NCBI RefSeq assembly: GCF_014696345.1
Contig: NZ_JACJPY010000040.1
Span: 1 to 37,468, forward strand
Length of the DNA: 37,468 nt
Direction of reading: 5' to 3'
Origin: Pseudanabaena cinerea FACHB-1277
Lineage (GTDB): Bacteria > Cyanobacteriota > Cyanobacteriia > Pseudanabaenales > Pseudanabaenaceae
Shown piece after piece: positions 17,460 to 25,982 of this stretch (the first letter of the stretch is position 1; every line of letters starts with the position of its first letter). Both the position numbers and the translations under genes were made by a program. The notes beneath the pieces are model-generated. The model saw only the letters and a list, made by a program, of their open reading frames with translations, made no database searches and was not told the origin of the DNA.

Positions 17460-17909
17460 TTAGGCGGCAGTTGCCTGTTTGAGGGGCTGCCATGATACTT
17501 GGCGATCGCTGCCAACCTCAATGACGATCTTCACCCTTGGGTCGCGATCGGGGATTTGGCTAAGGGTTTCTAGCTCTTCTTGAGATAGATATTTACCTTC
17601 GATGAGCCAGACCACCAAGCCCTTAGACTTGGCAGGCAAAGCATTCAAGCGCATCTGAATTGCAGGCGGAATAAAATAAGTGCGGATCTCAGTTTTACCA
17701 AGGTGCGATGGACGCACCCCATGTACGCCTGTGAGATAGCTATTGACATCACCCAAACCCCGCGCCGTAATAAATAAAATGTCATAACCTGCATTTTTTA
17801 GACGCAATTGGTAACGCCCTTCATAGCCACCTTCGGGCGGAACGCGCATCGCCAAAGCACCTGCTTTTTCTAAATCCTTCACAATTTTGTCAGTGGCAAT
17901 CAATGGCAT
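17460..17909 (-). CDS. ndhN: NAD(P)H-quinone oxidoreductase subunit N (NdhN)
   Basis: A subunit of the cyanobacterial NDH-1 complex, which moves electrons from ferredoxin to plastoquinone in cyclic flow and respiration. The family core is clear: LEKAGALAMRVPPEGGYEGRYQLRLKN, ARGLGDVNSYLTGVHGVRPSHLGK, YFIPP, and KSKGLVVWLIEGKYLSQEELE near the C-terminus. I choose the ATG at 17909 (149 residues) because family members begin with MPL at this point and it is preceded by AGGT; an in-frame ATG at 17936 would add nine residues. The zinc-ribbon gene lies about 60 nt upstream on the same strand. Confidence 0.92.
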   Translation of the reverse strand: MPLIATDKIVKDLEKAGALAMRVPPEGGYEGRYQLRLKNAGYDILFITARGLGDVNSYLTGVHGVRPSHLGKTEIRTYFIPPAIQMRLNALPAKSKGLVVWLIEGKYLSQEELETLSQIPDRDPRVKIVIEVGSDRQVSWQPLKQATAA

Positions 17910-17969
17910 AGTGACACCTGCATAATAACGACTCATGAAATATTACCGTGCTTTGGGCTTGACAGCACC

Positions 17970-18356
17970 TCAATCCATTACCTGCACATCAATATCAATT
18001 GTGCCTGGAGGCGTGATCCGCTTAAATTGATTGTTGTGGGTCTCTAAAGGTTCGCCGCAGCTAGGACAGTTAAACTGACTACCCTTTGTGGCGGTAAAAG
18101 TGTGGCTGCATATAGGACATTCTGCTGTTAAGATTTTGCTGGTTGCCCACCATTGCAAACCGATAAAGGCAGCGATCGGCAGCGCTAAAAGCAAGCCAAT
18201 CAGAATAAATAGAGACTTCACGATCCAACCTAGCCCGATCGCGCCGATCGCCCAAAAGATAAATAAAGTGGTCAACCAAAATCGCACACCTGCCCAGCGA
18301 TCGCCTGAGCCATTGGGCATCCCATTATCAAATGTGCCGAACCGATAATATTTCAT
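17970..18356 (-). CDS. membrane protein with C-terminal zinc ribbon, unknown function
   Basis: I do not recognise a named family. The 128-residue protein has two adjacent hydrophobic helices (about 27-45, WLTTLFIFWAIGAIGLGWI, and 48-70, LFILIGLLLALPIAAFIGLQWW). A zinc-ribbon follows, with CPIC at about 80-83 and CPSC at about 96-99. The short tail ends in ITPPGTIDIDVQVMD. It probably sits in a membrane with the metal-binding knuckle in the cytoplasm. It lies immediately upstream of ndhN on the same strand and is divergent from ktrB. Co-transcription with ndhN is likely; a role in NDH-1 is only a guess. Confidence 0.75.
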   Translation of the reverse strand: MKYYRFGTFDNGMPNGSGDRWAGVRFWLTTLFIFWAIGAIGLGWIVKSLFILIGLLLALPIAAFIGLQWWATSKILTAECPICSHTFTATKGSQFNCPSCGEPLETHNNQFKRITPPGTIDIDVQVMD

Positions 18357-18517
18357 AGTTTTCTCCCTTACTTATCCCTTGTGCCTGATGGCGTTTTGAT
18401 GGAGCTAATTAACATATAGCGATCGTATCACTCCTAAATTAATTCAGCATTACGGTAGCGAGTATGGTTAACCACAAAAAAGATTAGTATGATCTTTGAA
18501 ATTTGCGGAGCATAGCT

Positions 18518-19852
18518 GTGAGTCCTGCGAGAACAATTTGTTTGGGTTTTTTAGCCGTCATATTTGTGGGCGCATTTTTGTTGATGATGCCCATATCCAA
18601 CACTAGCGGCACCTGGAGCGATCCGATTACGGCGCTGTTTTCGTCAACCTCAGCCGTATGCGTGACTGGACTCTCTGTCGTTGATGTTGGCAAGTTTTAT
18701 ACATTTTGGGGACAGCTATTTTTAATGTTGCTGTTTCAAGTTGGCGGTTTAGGTTACATGACCGCCACCACCTTACTGCTGCTACTGATTGGACGTAAGT
18801 TTAGCCTGCGGGACAAAATCACCCTGCAACAATCTCTAGATACCAGAGGTATTCGCGGCGGGTTACAACTTGTGCAGTCGATTATTGCGGTGACAATATT
18901 AATTGAACTCACAGGTGCTTTTGCCCTGATCCCTATTTTTAATCAGACCATGCCCCTCAGGGATAGCATTTGGTCAGCAATATTCCATAGTGTTAGTGCC
19001 TTTAATAATGCGGGATTCGGTTTATTATCCGACAACCTTATGAGCTATGTGCGTACCCCAATGGTCAGCATTATCATCGGCTTACTAATCATTTTTGGCG
19101 GCATCGGCTATCAAGTAATCCTTGAAGGATATTTATGGATTAGAAGTAAGCTGGCAAATAATCGTGAATATATTTCCTTTAGTCTAAATTTTTGTGTGGC
19201 GATTAGCACCACGATTACCCTGATTATCTTCGGTACGATATTTTTCTGGTTTACGGAGTTTAGCAATCCTGACACCCTCAATAATTTGTCTTTCCTCGAT
19301 CAGCTAGTTGCGGCTTGGTTTCAATCTGTCACCACCCGCACCGCAGGTTTTAATACGATCGACAATGGCAAAATGACCATCACAGGGATTTTTATCACGA
19401 TCGCCTTGATGTTTATTGGCGCAAGTCCTGGTAGTACTGGCGGCGGCATCAAGACCACCACCGCCCGCATTATGTCAAGCTGCACTAAGGCGGCTTTGCA
19501 GGGGCGTGATCAAGTGGTTTTATACGAGTTACAGGTTCCCAATGGTTTGATCTTGAAGGCTGTGGGGGTGGTGATGGGATCTTTATTTACAGTGATTCTT
19601 TCTACAGGACTACTATCAATAACAGATCGCAACATCAACTTTATTAACCTACTTTTTGAGTCCACCTCTGCCTTCGGTACAGTGGGACTATCAACGGGCA
19701 TTACCGCCTCACTATCGATGGCGGGGCGATTGATCATCATTGCCACGATGTATATCGGGCGGGTTGGTGTTTTGCTATTGATGGGTGCTATTTTTGCGGA
19801 TACTAAACCTAGTTTGATCAAGTATCCCCAAGAATCAATGTTGGTGGGCTAA
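18518..19852 (+). CDS. ktrB: KtrB/TrkH-type potassium (Na+-dependent) uptake channel subunit
   Basis: A 444-residue multi-pass membrane protein of the TrkH/KtrB superfamily, made of four M1-P-M2 units. Pore-loop regions are visible, including STSAVCVTGLSVVD, FHSVSAFNNAGFGL, QSVTTRTAGFNTID and FESTSAFGTVGLSTG, each with the conserved filter glycine. The GASPGSTGGGIKTTT segment matches the gating-loop region of KtrB. I use the GTG at 18518 because GGAG lies 7 nt upstream; a TTG at 18503 would add five residues. ktrA follows after 77 nt, so both form a KtrAB system. A long hairpin occupies that gap. Confidence 0.9.
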   Translation: MSPARTICLGFLAVIFVGAFLLMMPISNTSGTWSDPITALFSSTSAVCVTGLSVVDVGKFYTFWGQLFLMLLFQVGGLGYMTATTLLLLLIGRKFSLRDKITLQQSLDTRGIRGGLQLVQSIIAVTILIELTGAFALIPIFNQTMPLRDSIWSAIFHSVSAFNNAGFGLLSDNLMSYVRTPMVSIIIGLLIIFGGIGYQVILEGYLWIRSKLANNREYISFSLNFCVAISTTITLIIFGTIFFWFTEFSNPDTLNNLSFLDQLVAAWFQSVTTRTAGFNTIDNGKMTITGIFITIALMFIGASPGSTGGGIKTTTARIMSSCTKAALQGRDQVVLYELQVPNGLILKAVGVVMGSLFTVILSTGLLSITDRNINFINLLFESTSAFGTVGLSTGITASLSMAGRLIIIATMYIGRVGVLLLMGAIFADTKPSLIKYPQESMLVG

Positions 19853-19860
19853 GGTAATCC

Positions 19861-19899
19861 AATTTTTAAAATTGCTGCGTTGCGGCAACTTTAAAAATT
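19861..19899. promoter_or_regulatory. long inverted repeat between ktrB and ktrA
   Basis: AATTTTTAAAATTGCT (19861-19876) faces GGCAACTTTAAAAATT (19884-19899): 14 of 16 positions pair around a 7-nt G/C-rich centre. It lies between the ktrB stop and the ktrA ribosome binding site (AAAAGGAAAATAGA). It could be an attenuator or mRNA processing/stability site. Confidence 0.5.
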
Positions 19900-19929
19900 T
19901 GCAAGATGTTTTTATAAAAGGAAAATAGA

Positions 19930-20706
19930 ATGGACATATCTTCACTGAGTTTTTTTCGCAATCGGCGCTCAGATAACAAACAATTTGCGGTGATTGGCTT
20001 GGGGCGTTTTGGTAGGGCGGTATGTCATACCCTCGATCAATTGGGCTATGAGGTGCTGGCCGCCGACATGGAAGAAGCGCGGGTGAGTGAAGCGAGAGCC
20101 GAAAATCTGGCTGCCCATTGCATCCAACTCGATTCCACCAATCCCCTCGCCCTTCAAGAGTCGGGCATTTTGGAGATTGATACGGTAATTGTGGCGATCG
20201 GCAATTTTTTAGAAGAAAGTATTGTGACGACCCTGCACGTCAAGGAAGCGGGGGTAAAACAGGTGGTGGCTAAAGCTTCTTCAGAGATTCACGGGACATT
20301 ATTAAAAAAAGTGGGTGCGGATCTGGTGGTCTATCCTGAGGCGGAGATGGGCAGAGCTTTGGCGCGATCGCTGACGCAAAGGGGTATTTTAGAACGCTTT
20401 GAGCTTGATCCTGATCATAGTATTGTGGAAGTGATGGTTCCTGAAGAATTTCATAATAAAACGATTCTGGAACTAAAACTGCGGGCTGACTATGGCGTAA
20501 ATGTGGTAGCAGTGAGCCATGCTCAAAAGTTTGAGATCAATCCAGACCCTAACCAAAAATTACTGGAGGGTTCGGCAATGGTGGTAATCGGCAGTAATAA
20601 AAATATTAGTCGCCTACCGATCGCCTGTGACTTGCTCAACCCCGATGGCTCTTCAGTAACAACGCAGTTAACCTTACATCGATCTTCTGAAATCAAGCTC
20701 AAGTGA
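19930..20706 (+). CDS. ktrA: KtrA potassium-uptake regulatory subunit (RCK_N + RCK_C)
   Basis: A 258-residue cytosolic regulator. An RCK_N Rossmann domain begins QFAVIGLGRFGRAVCHTLDQLG (about 18-38), with the GxGxxG nucleotide site and an Asp at the end of strand 2 (AADMEEARV). KQVVAKASSEIHGTLLKKVGADLVVYPE matches TrkA/KtrA. A C-terminal RCK_C domain (about 160-235) follows. The octameric ring binds ATP/ADP to gate KtrB. In Firmicutes the RCK_C domain of KtrA binds c-di-AMP; whether that holds here cannot be read from sequence. The start has a good AAAAGG ribosome binding site. Confidence 0.92.
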   Translation: MDISSLSFFRNRRSDNKQFAVIGLGRFGRAVCHTLDQLGYEVLAADMEEARVSEARAENLAAHCIQLDSTNPLALQESGILEIDTVIVAIGNFLEESIVTTLHVKEAGVKQVVAKASSEIHGTLLKKVGADLVVYPEAEMGRALARSLTQRGILERFELDPDHSIVEVMVPEEFHNKTILELKLRADYGVNVVAVSHAQKFEINPDPNQKLLEGSAMVVIGSNKNISRLPIACDLLNPDGSSVTTQLTLHRSSEIKLK

Positions 20707-20712
20707 GCATGA

Positions 20713-21633
20713 CTAGGTGAATATTTGCTGCAACGCTGAATCAATATCAGGATATTGAAAGGAAAACTGATTGATGCTTGCCTTATGGGGTAATACTTTT
20801 TGTCCGTCTAGTAAAACACTTGCCCCTTCACCAAACACTAAGAGCAATGCCGCCGCAGGTACGGGCAGAAATGCAGGGCGTTGAACTGCTTTGGCGAAAG
20901 CGAGCGTAAAGTCTTCATTGGTGACAGGATTGGGGGCAGTGGCATTGACCGCCCCTGATACTTGTGGATTGGTCAGCGCGTAGATAATTAGCGACAGGAG
21001 ATCATCGCGGTGAATCCATGAAAACCATTGCTTGCCACTGCCAATTTTGCCACCGCCGCCCACCTGAAAAATGGGCAGCATTTTGGCGATCGCCCCACCC
21101 ATACCCAAGACAATGCCTGTTCTGAGCTTGACCAGCCTTAAACCCAAGTCCATAACCTTGTCCGCTTCGGCTTCCCAGCCCTTGCAGACATTGGCCAAAA
21201 AATCGTTACCAGCATCACTGTATTCATCAAAGGACTTGTCTAAACTTGTACCGTAGTAGCCGATCGCCGATCCACTAATCAATGTTTGCGGTTTAACATC
21301 AGCCATCGCGATCGCCTCCACTAGCACTCTTGTGGTGAGAATGCGACTATCACGAATTTCTTGCTTGCGCTGCGCTGTCCAACGCACCCCCGCGATCGGT
21401 TCACCTGCTAGATTAATTACAGCATCACAGCCTGCGATTTGCTTTGCCCAGTCTCCTAGTTGAAAAGGCGTATAGCCAGTGACTTCGATATTGGGGAAAA
21501 GTTGTTTAGGAAATTGGCGATTGGCTTTTTGCGGATTACGGGCAAGCACAACGAGGCGATCGCCTAGAGCGTGCAACTGCTCTACTAATTTCACTCCAAC
21601 AAATCCTGTACCACCTGTCACGACAATTTTCAT
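20713..21633 (-). CDS. TIGR01777-type SDR / epimerase-like protein (YfcH family)
   Basis: A 306-residue short-chain dehydrogenase-like protein. The NAD(P) site is VVTGGTGFVGVKLVEQL at 4-20. The family signatures INLAGEPIAGVRWTAQRKQEI, SGSAIGYYGT, GWEAEAD, LRTGIVLGMGGA and WIHRDDLL match the YfcH/TIGR01777 group, whose C-terminal part contains the AVNATAPNPVTNEDF stretch. Members are widespread, and plant and cyanobacterial homologues have been linked with cell-division or chloroplast functions, but the substrate is unknown. Its stop is seven bases from the ktrA stop on the opposite strand. Confidence 0.88.
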   Translation of the reverse strand: MKIVVTGGTGFVGVKLVEQLHALGDRLVVLARNPQKANRQFPKQLFPNIEVTGYTPFQLGDWAKQIAGCDAVINLAGEPIAGVRWTAQRKQEIRDSRILTTRVLVEAIAMADVKPQTLISGSAIGYYGTSLDKSFDEYSDAGNDFLANVCKGWEAEADKVMDLGLRLVKLRTGIVLGMGGAIAKMLPIFQVGGGGKIGSGKQWFSWIHRDDLLSLIIYALTNPQVSGAVNATAPNPVTNEDFTLAFAKAVQRPAFLPVPAAALLLVFGEGASVLLDGQKVLPHKASINQFSFQYPDIDSALQQIFT

Positions 21634-21738
21634 GTTAGCTATTATTTAATTTCTATTAATTTCTATAAGATCATAGCCTCTAAATATAGTGGCTTTATAG
21701 TGACTTCCCCACGATTGCTTACTCCAAATTTAAAATCC

Positions 21739-21766
21739 CTGTAGCGCGGGCATCCTGCTCGCTTTT
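21739..21766. repeat. G/C-rich hairpin with flanking T6G8 tract
   Basis: The GTAGCGCGGGCATCCTGCTC type sequence at about 21741-21760 is a partial palindrome (GCGGGCA/TGCTCGC), a motif often scattered in cyanobacterial intergenic DNA. It is followed by TTTTTT and eight Gs. It lies in the 206-nt gap between the SDR and the hybrid kinase and could act as terminator in plus orientation, although no plus-strand gene precedes it. Confidence 0.35.
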
Positions 21767-21851
21767 TTGGGGGGGGATTTGTCAGTCAATCATTTCCCAA
21801 TGAGGGTTTTGAGTTTTTATCGCTGCCCACCATCACTTCTTGGCTATCACC

Positions 21852-24800
21852 ATGACCAATGTCCCCAAATCTCCGTTATCTAGCAAAGGATTACCAAAAC
21901 TTTTGATCGTTGACGATGAGACCGATAACTTAGATATACTGTATCGCACCTTTCATCGTGAATATAAGGTCATCCGTGCTAAAAGTGGATTTGAGGCTCT
22001 TGCTATTCTTGCCAAAGAGTCAGATGTTAGCGTGATTATCACCGATCAAAGGATGCCCATGATGTCGGGGACAGAATTGCTCAGTCAAGTTGCGGAAGCC
22101 TATCCTGATACCCTCCGCATCGTTTTGACTGCCTATACAGATGTGCGGGACTTGGTGCAGGCAATTAATGAATCTAAGGTGTTTAAATATATTACAAAAC
22201 CCTATGAGATAGGTGTGTTGCGAACGGTGGTACGGCAGGCGATGGAGGCTCATCAATTACTAAAAGAACGTACTTCTAAACTCCGTGACAAACTCGAAAG
22301 CGCAGAAGCAAAATACAAGAGCATTTTTGAGAATGCGATCGAGGGAATTTTTCAGACCACCCTTGACGGTCATTATGTGATTGCCAATCGGATGCTTGCT
22401 CAAATCTATGGCTACAAATCAGTGCGAGAACTGATTGAGAATATCACCAATATTGCAGAACAGATCTATGTAAATCCATACCGCCGTCAAGAGTTCATCG
22501 ATATTCTCGGCTCTCAAGATACCATTTCTAACTTTGAATCACAGGTCTATCGCCGCGATCGCAGCAAAATCTGGATTTCCGAAAATGTGCGTGCTATTCG
22601 CGATTGGCAAGGCAAACTTATTGGCTTTGAGGGGACTGTGCAGGATATTACGCAGCGCAAAAGGGCGGAAGAGGAGTCACAACTATTGCAATGTTTGACT
22701 TTAGAAATCAGTGCCGCGCAGCATTTTCAAACTGCCCTAGAAATTGCCCTAACGAAAATTTGTCAGTTTACAGGTTGGGACTATGGCGAAGCATGGACAC
22801 CCGTGGTGGATGCCGAGCAATTGGTATGCAGTTCTGCATGGTATAGCAGTATTGAAGGCTTGGAAATATTCCGAGAACATAGTGAGAAAATTTCTTTCCC
22901 CGCAGGCATTGGTTTTCCTGGGCGGGTATGGGTACATCAAAAGCCTGAATGGATTTGGGACATATCCCTAGAGGCGGAGTCTAATTTTTTACGCAAGCAT
23001 TTGGCGATGGAATGTGGTCTTAAGTCAGGGTTGGCAATTCCTGTGAGCGATGATCATAAGGTGGTGGCGATCGTAGTGTTTTTTACACGCACTCCCAATG
23101 ATCACGATCAGCACTTGGTTGGTCCCATTGGGGCGATCGCGATGCAATTGGGGGCTTTGATGCGCCGCAAACGCGATGAAGAGATGCTGAGACAAATGAA
23201 TGAAGAACTGGCAACTGCCCGCGATCGCGCCCTTGAAGCCAACCGTACTAAAAGCACCTTTGTGGCAAACATGAGCCACGAGTTACGCACACCACTCAAT
23301 GCGATCATTGGTTATAGCGAAATGCTGCAAGAGGATGCGGCTTTATTGGGGCTAGAAGACTTTGAGCAGGATCTTCAGAAAATTCATCAATCAGGTAAAC
23401 ATTTACTAGATTTGATTAATGATATTTTGGACATGACCAAAATTGAGGCAGGCAAATTAGAAATCTATCCTGACTATTTTGATCTGCCTAAGCTAGTTTG
23501 GGATAGTGTCAACACTATTCAACCGCTACTGCTCAAAAATAATAATCGCCTTAATATTGATTGCGATGAAACCTTGGGCAGCATCTATGCCGATATGACC
23601 CGTGTGCGTCAGGTACTGCTCAATGTTCTTAGTAATGCTTGTAAGTTTACAAAGACGGGATTAATTTCAGTACAGGTAAGTCGCCAAACTATTTCACCGC
23701 AGCGATCGCCCAATTTATCCAGTCGGGAATGTTTTCAAATTTTAATTACTGATACAGGCATTGGCATCAGCCCTGAAAATATCCAAAAGCTATTTCAGCC
23801 ATTCAATCAAGTAGATAGCTCCACAACCCGTCAATATGGCGGGACTGGTCTAGGTTTAGCCATTAGTCATCGGCTTTGCCAAATGATGGGGGGGAGTATT
23901 ACGGTCAGTAGCGAGTTGGGCAAGGGTTCGCAATTTATGATTTCTCTGCCCGTTGATCATCGCGAATCAGCCAAACTATCGGCACAACCGCCAAATCCTA
24001 ATGACGCGAAGCATAAGCATCAAATTTCTGAGCAAGAATTTGAGCAGATTTCTGAGCAAGAATTTGAGCAGGAACATATTAATGAACATAATTTTAATGA
24101 ACATAATGAACAGTTATTGGAACCAGCGCCTCATCAAGCGATCGCCCACCCTGTTCCCTCAGCAGCAGTAATTGCCGCAAACCCCCAACAGCCACAGCAA
24201 CTGGCAGAAAATGCAACCACTTCCTATCCGTCAGTTTTAGTTATTGATGACGATCCTTTAATTCATCAATTTACGCGATCGCATCTTGGGAAAAGGGGCT
24301 TATTTATTTATTCTGCTTTTAATGGAGAAGAAGGAATTTCCCTAGCACAACAAATTACTCCCAGTGCCATCATTCTGGATGTGCAGATGCCTCAGATGAG
24401 TGGTTGGGAAGTACTAAAAGAATTAAAATCGCAACCTTTAACCTCAGGCATTCCCATTATTTTGCTAACAATCTCCGAGATAGCTGTCGATGAGCCAATT
24501 AATCCATTTGATAATTCCGATAATTGCCATTTGGGGGGCTACGAGATCGGCGCGAATGATTATCTATTTAAACCCATTGACCGCGATCGCCTGATTGCCA
24601 CCATCGATAAATATCGCTCTCAACACCAGCAACAGTTCTCAATTTTGATTGTGGAAGATGACAGCAACATTCGCGCCATGCTTAGACGGATGCTCGAAAA
24701 AGAAAACTGTTTAGTATTTGATGTGCAAGATGGGCATGAGGCATTGGCATCAATCCCGCGCTATCAGCCACAACTGATTCTGCTGGATTTGGTGATGCCC

Positions 24801-25025
24801 AACGTCAATGGTTTTGAATTTATTCATCTTTTACGCCTCTGTCACGATATCGGCTCAATTCCGATTGTGGTGATTACCGCTAAAGACCTTGATGAAACCG
24901 ATCGGATTCGCCTGAGTGGTTCGGTGCAGAAAATTTTGCAAAAAACTAACTATAGCTATCCTCAACTATTGAGTGCTATTGAGCTGCGACTGCATCAATT
25001 GGGGATAATTGCCGCAAATGTATAA
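21852..25025 (+). CDS. hybrid histidine kinase: REC-PAS-GAF-HisKA-HATPase-REC-REC
   Basis: A soluble sensor kinase of 1057 residues from the ATG at 21852; a TTG at 21840 would add four. Order: an N-terminal receiver (phospho-Asp near 65 in IITDQRMPMMSG), a PAS domain (about 150-275, ending GTVQDITQRKRAEEE), a GAF domain (about 280-440), HisKA with the phospho-His near 476 (MSHELRTPLNAIIGYSEML), and HATPase_c with NACKFTK, DTGIGI and GGTGLGLAIS. A low-complexity Glu/Gln/His/Asn linker then leads to two receivers with Asp near 843 (ILDVQMPQMSG) and 979 (LLDLVMPNVNG). No membrane helix is seen, so signals are cytoplasmic. No DNA-binding partner is adjacent. Likely a phosphorelay hub; the stimulus is unknown. 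Confidence 0.92.
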   Translation: MTNVPKSPLSSKGLPKLLIVDDETDNLDILYRTFHREYKVIRAKSGFEALAILAKESDVSVIITDQRMPMMSGTELLSQVAEAYPDTLRIVLTAYTDVRDLVQAINESKVFKYITKPYEIGVLRTVVRQAMEAHQLLKERTSKLRDKLESAEAKYKSIFENAIEGIFQTTLDGHYVIANRMLAQIYGYKSVRELIENITNIAEQIYVNPYRRQEFIDILGSQDTISNFESQVYRRDRSKIWISENVRAIRDWQGKLIGFEGTVQDITQRKRAEEESQLLQCLTLEISAAQHFQTALEIALTKICQFTGWDYGEAWTPVVDAEQLVCSSAWYSSIEGLEIFREHSEKISFPAGIGFPGRVWVHQKPEWIWDISLEAESNFLRKHLAMECGLKSGLAIPVSDDHKVVAIVVFFTRTPNDHDQHLVGPIGAIAMQLGALMRRKRDEEMLRQMNEELATARDRALEANRTKSTFVANMSHELRTPLNAIIGYSEMLQEDAALLGLEDFEQDLQKIHQSGKHLLDLINDILDMTKIEAGKLEIYPDYFDLPKLVWDSVNTIQPLLLKNNNRLNIDCDETLGSIYADMTRVRQVLLNVLSNACKFTKTGLISVQVSRQTISPQRSPNLSSRECFQILITDTGIGISPENIQKLFQPFNQVDSSTTRQYGGTGLGLAISHRLCQMMGGSITVSSELGKGSQFMISLPVDHRESAKLSAQPPNPNDAKHKHQISEQEFEQISEQEFEQEHINEHNFNEHNEQLLEPAPHQAIAHPVPSAAVIAANPQQPQQLAENATTSYPSVLVIDDDPLIHQFTRSHLGKRGLFIYSAFNGEEGISLAQQITPSAIILDVQMPQMSGWEVLKELKSQPLTSGIPIILLTISEIAVDEPINPFDNSDNCHLGGYEIGANDYLFKPIDRDRLIATIDKYRSQHQQQFSILIVEDDSNIRAMLRRMLEKENCLVFDVQDGHEALASIPRYQPQLILLDLVMPNVNGFEFIHLLRLCHDIGSIPIVVITAKDLDETDRIRLSGSVQKILQKTNYSYPQLLSAIELRLHQLGIIAANV
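24024..24071 (+). repeat. perfect 24-bp tandem duplication in the kinase linker
   Basis: Two identical 24-nt units, both starting ATTTCTGAGCAAG, at 24024-24047 and 24048-24071 encode ISEQEFEQ twice. Two further near-repeats of TTAATGAACATAA follow. In-frame repeat expansion of a flexible linker. Confidence 0.9.
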
Positions 25026-25113
25026 GCTCCCTATCGCCTACGCATGATCGATTATGCTGCAAATTGCTATACACTATTGCTTGTTTTGTTGATTTTTCGA
25101 CACGCCATTATCA

Positions 25114-25971
25114 ATGCCAAATACCAATCCTAGCCCCAACCCTAACCTTAGCGATATGGCAATCCATCCCAGAGCGATCGTTCACCCCAAGGCAAAGATC
25201 GGTAAAGGGGTCATCATTGGCGCTGATGCCATCATTGATGAGTTTGTGGAAATCGGCGATCGCTGTGAAATTCGTGCCAGAGCCGTAGTTACGGGGCATA
25301 CCAAAATTGGCAATGACAATCAAATTGGCTATGGCGCAATCATAGGCTCGGAGCCGCAGGACACTTCCTATCGCGGTGAAACTAGCTTTGTGGAGATTGG
25401 CGATCGCAACACTTTCCGTGAATATGCCACGGTCAATCGCGGCACAAAGGAAGGCTCTAGCACCAAAATTGGTAATGATAATTTTATTTTGACGGGGGCG
25501 CATATTGCCCATAACTGTCTAGTGGGAAATCGGGTGGTTCTGGTAAATAATGTCTTGCTGGCGGGCTATGCGGAAGTAAATGACTATGCTTTTATGGGGG
25601 GTGACTCGGTGGTGCATCAGTTTACGCGCATTGGTTCCTATGCAATGGTGCGCGGACAGACCCGCCTTGGCATGGATGTCCCCCCCTACTGCATGGCCGT
25701 TGATACCAATGTGGTTTTAGGGCTAAATCGCCTTGGTTTGCGCCGCAATGGGTTTGACCAAGATCGGCGGCGGGCGATCTATGCTGCCTATAAGGTCATA
25801 TACCGTTCAGGGCTAAATCGATCGCAAGCTTTAGCAGTTTTGGAGTCAAACCCCGAATTTGCGAATAACCCTGATATTCAACTATTTTGCCAATTTATTA
25901 AAAATAGTAAGCGGGGCATTTGCAAAATGTATAGCAGCAATGGCAATAATATTCGCGAAGATGATATGTAG
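25114..25971 (+). CDS. lpxA: acyl-ACP--UDP-N-acetylglucosamine O-acyltransferase
   Basis: A 285-residue left-handed beta-helix enzyme that carries out the first step of lipid A synthesis. Hexapeptide repeats start at IHPRAIVHPKAKIGKGVIIG (about 17). The catalytic His is in GAHIAHNC (His133 with this start), RNTFREYATVNRGT is the conserved substrate region, and GGDSVVHQF and the C-terminal helical bundle from about 205 are present. The ATG at 25114 gives a 14-residue Asn/Pro-rich lead; ATG 25156 would start at the family's usual position. The rest of the Lpx pathway (lpxC, lpxD, fabZ) is not adjacent. The next gene begins 11 nt after the stop. Confidence 0.92.
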   Translation: MPNTNPSPNPNLSDMAIHPRAIVHPKAKIGKGVIIGADAIIDEFVEIGDRCEIRARAVVTGHTKIGNDNQIGYGAIIGSEPQDTSYRGETSFVEIGDRNTFREYATVNRGTKEGSSTKIGNDNFILTGAHIAHNCLVGNRVVLVNNVLLAGYAEVNDYAFMGGDSVVHQFTRIGSYAMVRGQTRLGMDVPPYCMAVDTNVVLGLNRLGLRRNGFDQDRRRAIYAAYKVIYRSGLNRSQALAVLESNPEFANNPDIQLFCQFIKNSKRGICKMYSSNGNNIREDDM

Positions 25972-25982
25972 GAAAGTGCAGA

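Noticed and set aside
19510-19821. 103-codon minus-strand ORF inside ktrB
   Set aside because: Antisense shadow of the ktrB coding sequence; conserved pore motifs are on the plus strand.
25111-25512. 133-codon minus-strand ORF opposite lpxA
   Set aside because: The hexapeptide-repeat gene on the plus strand is unambiguous; the antisense frame is open because of the repeated codon pattern.
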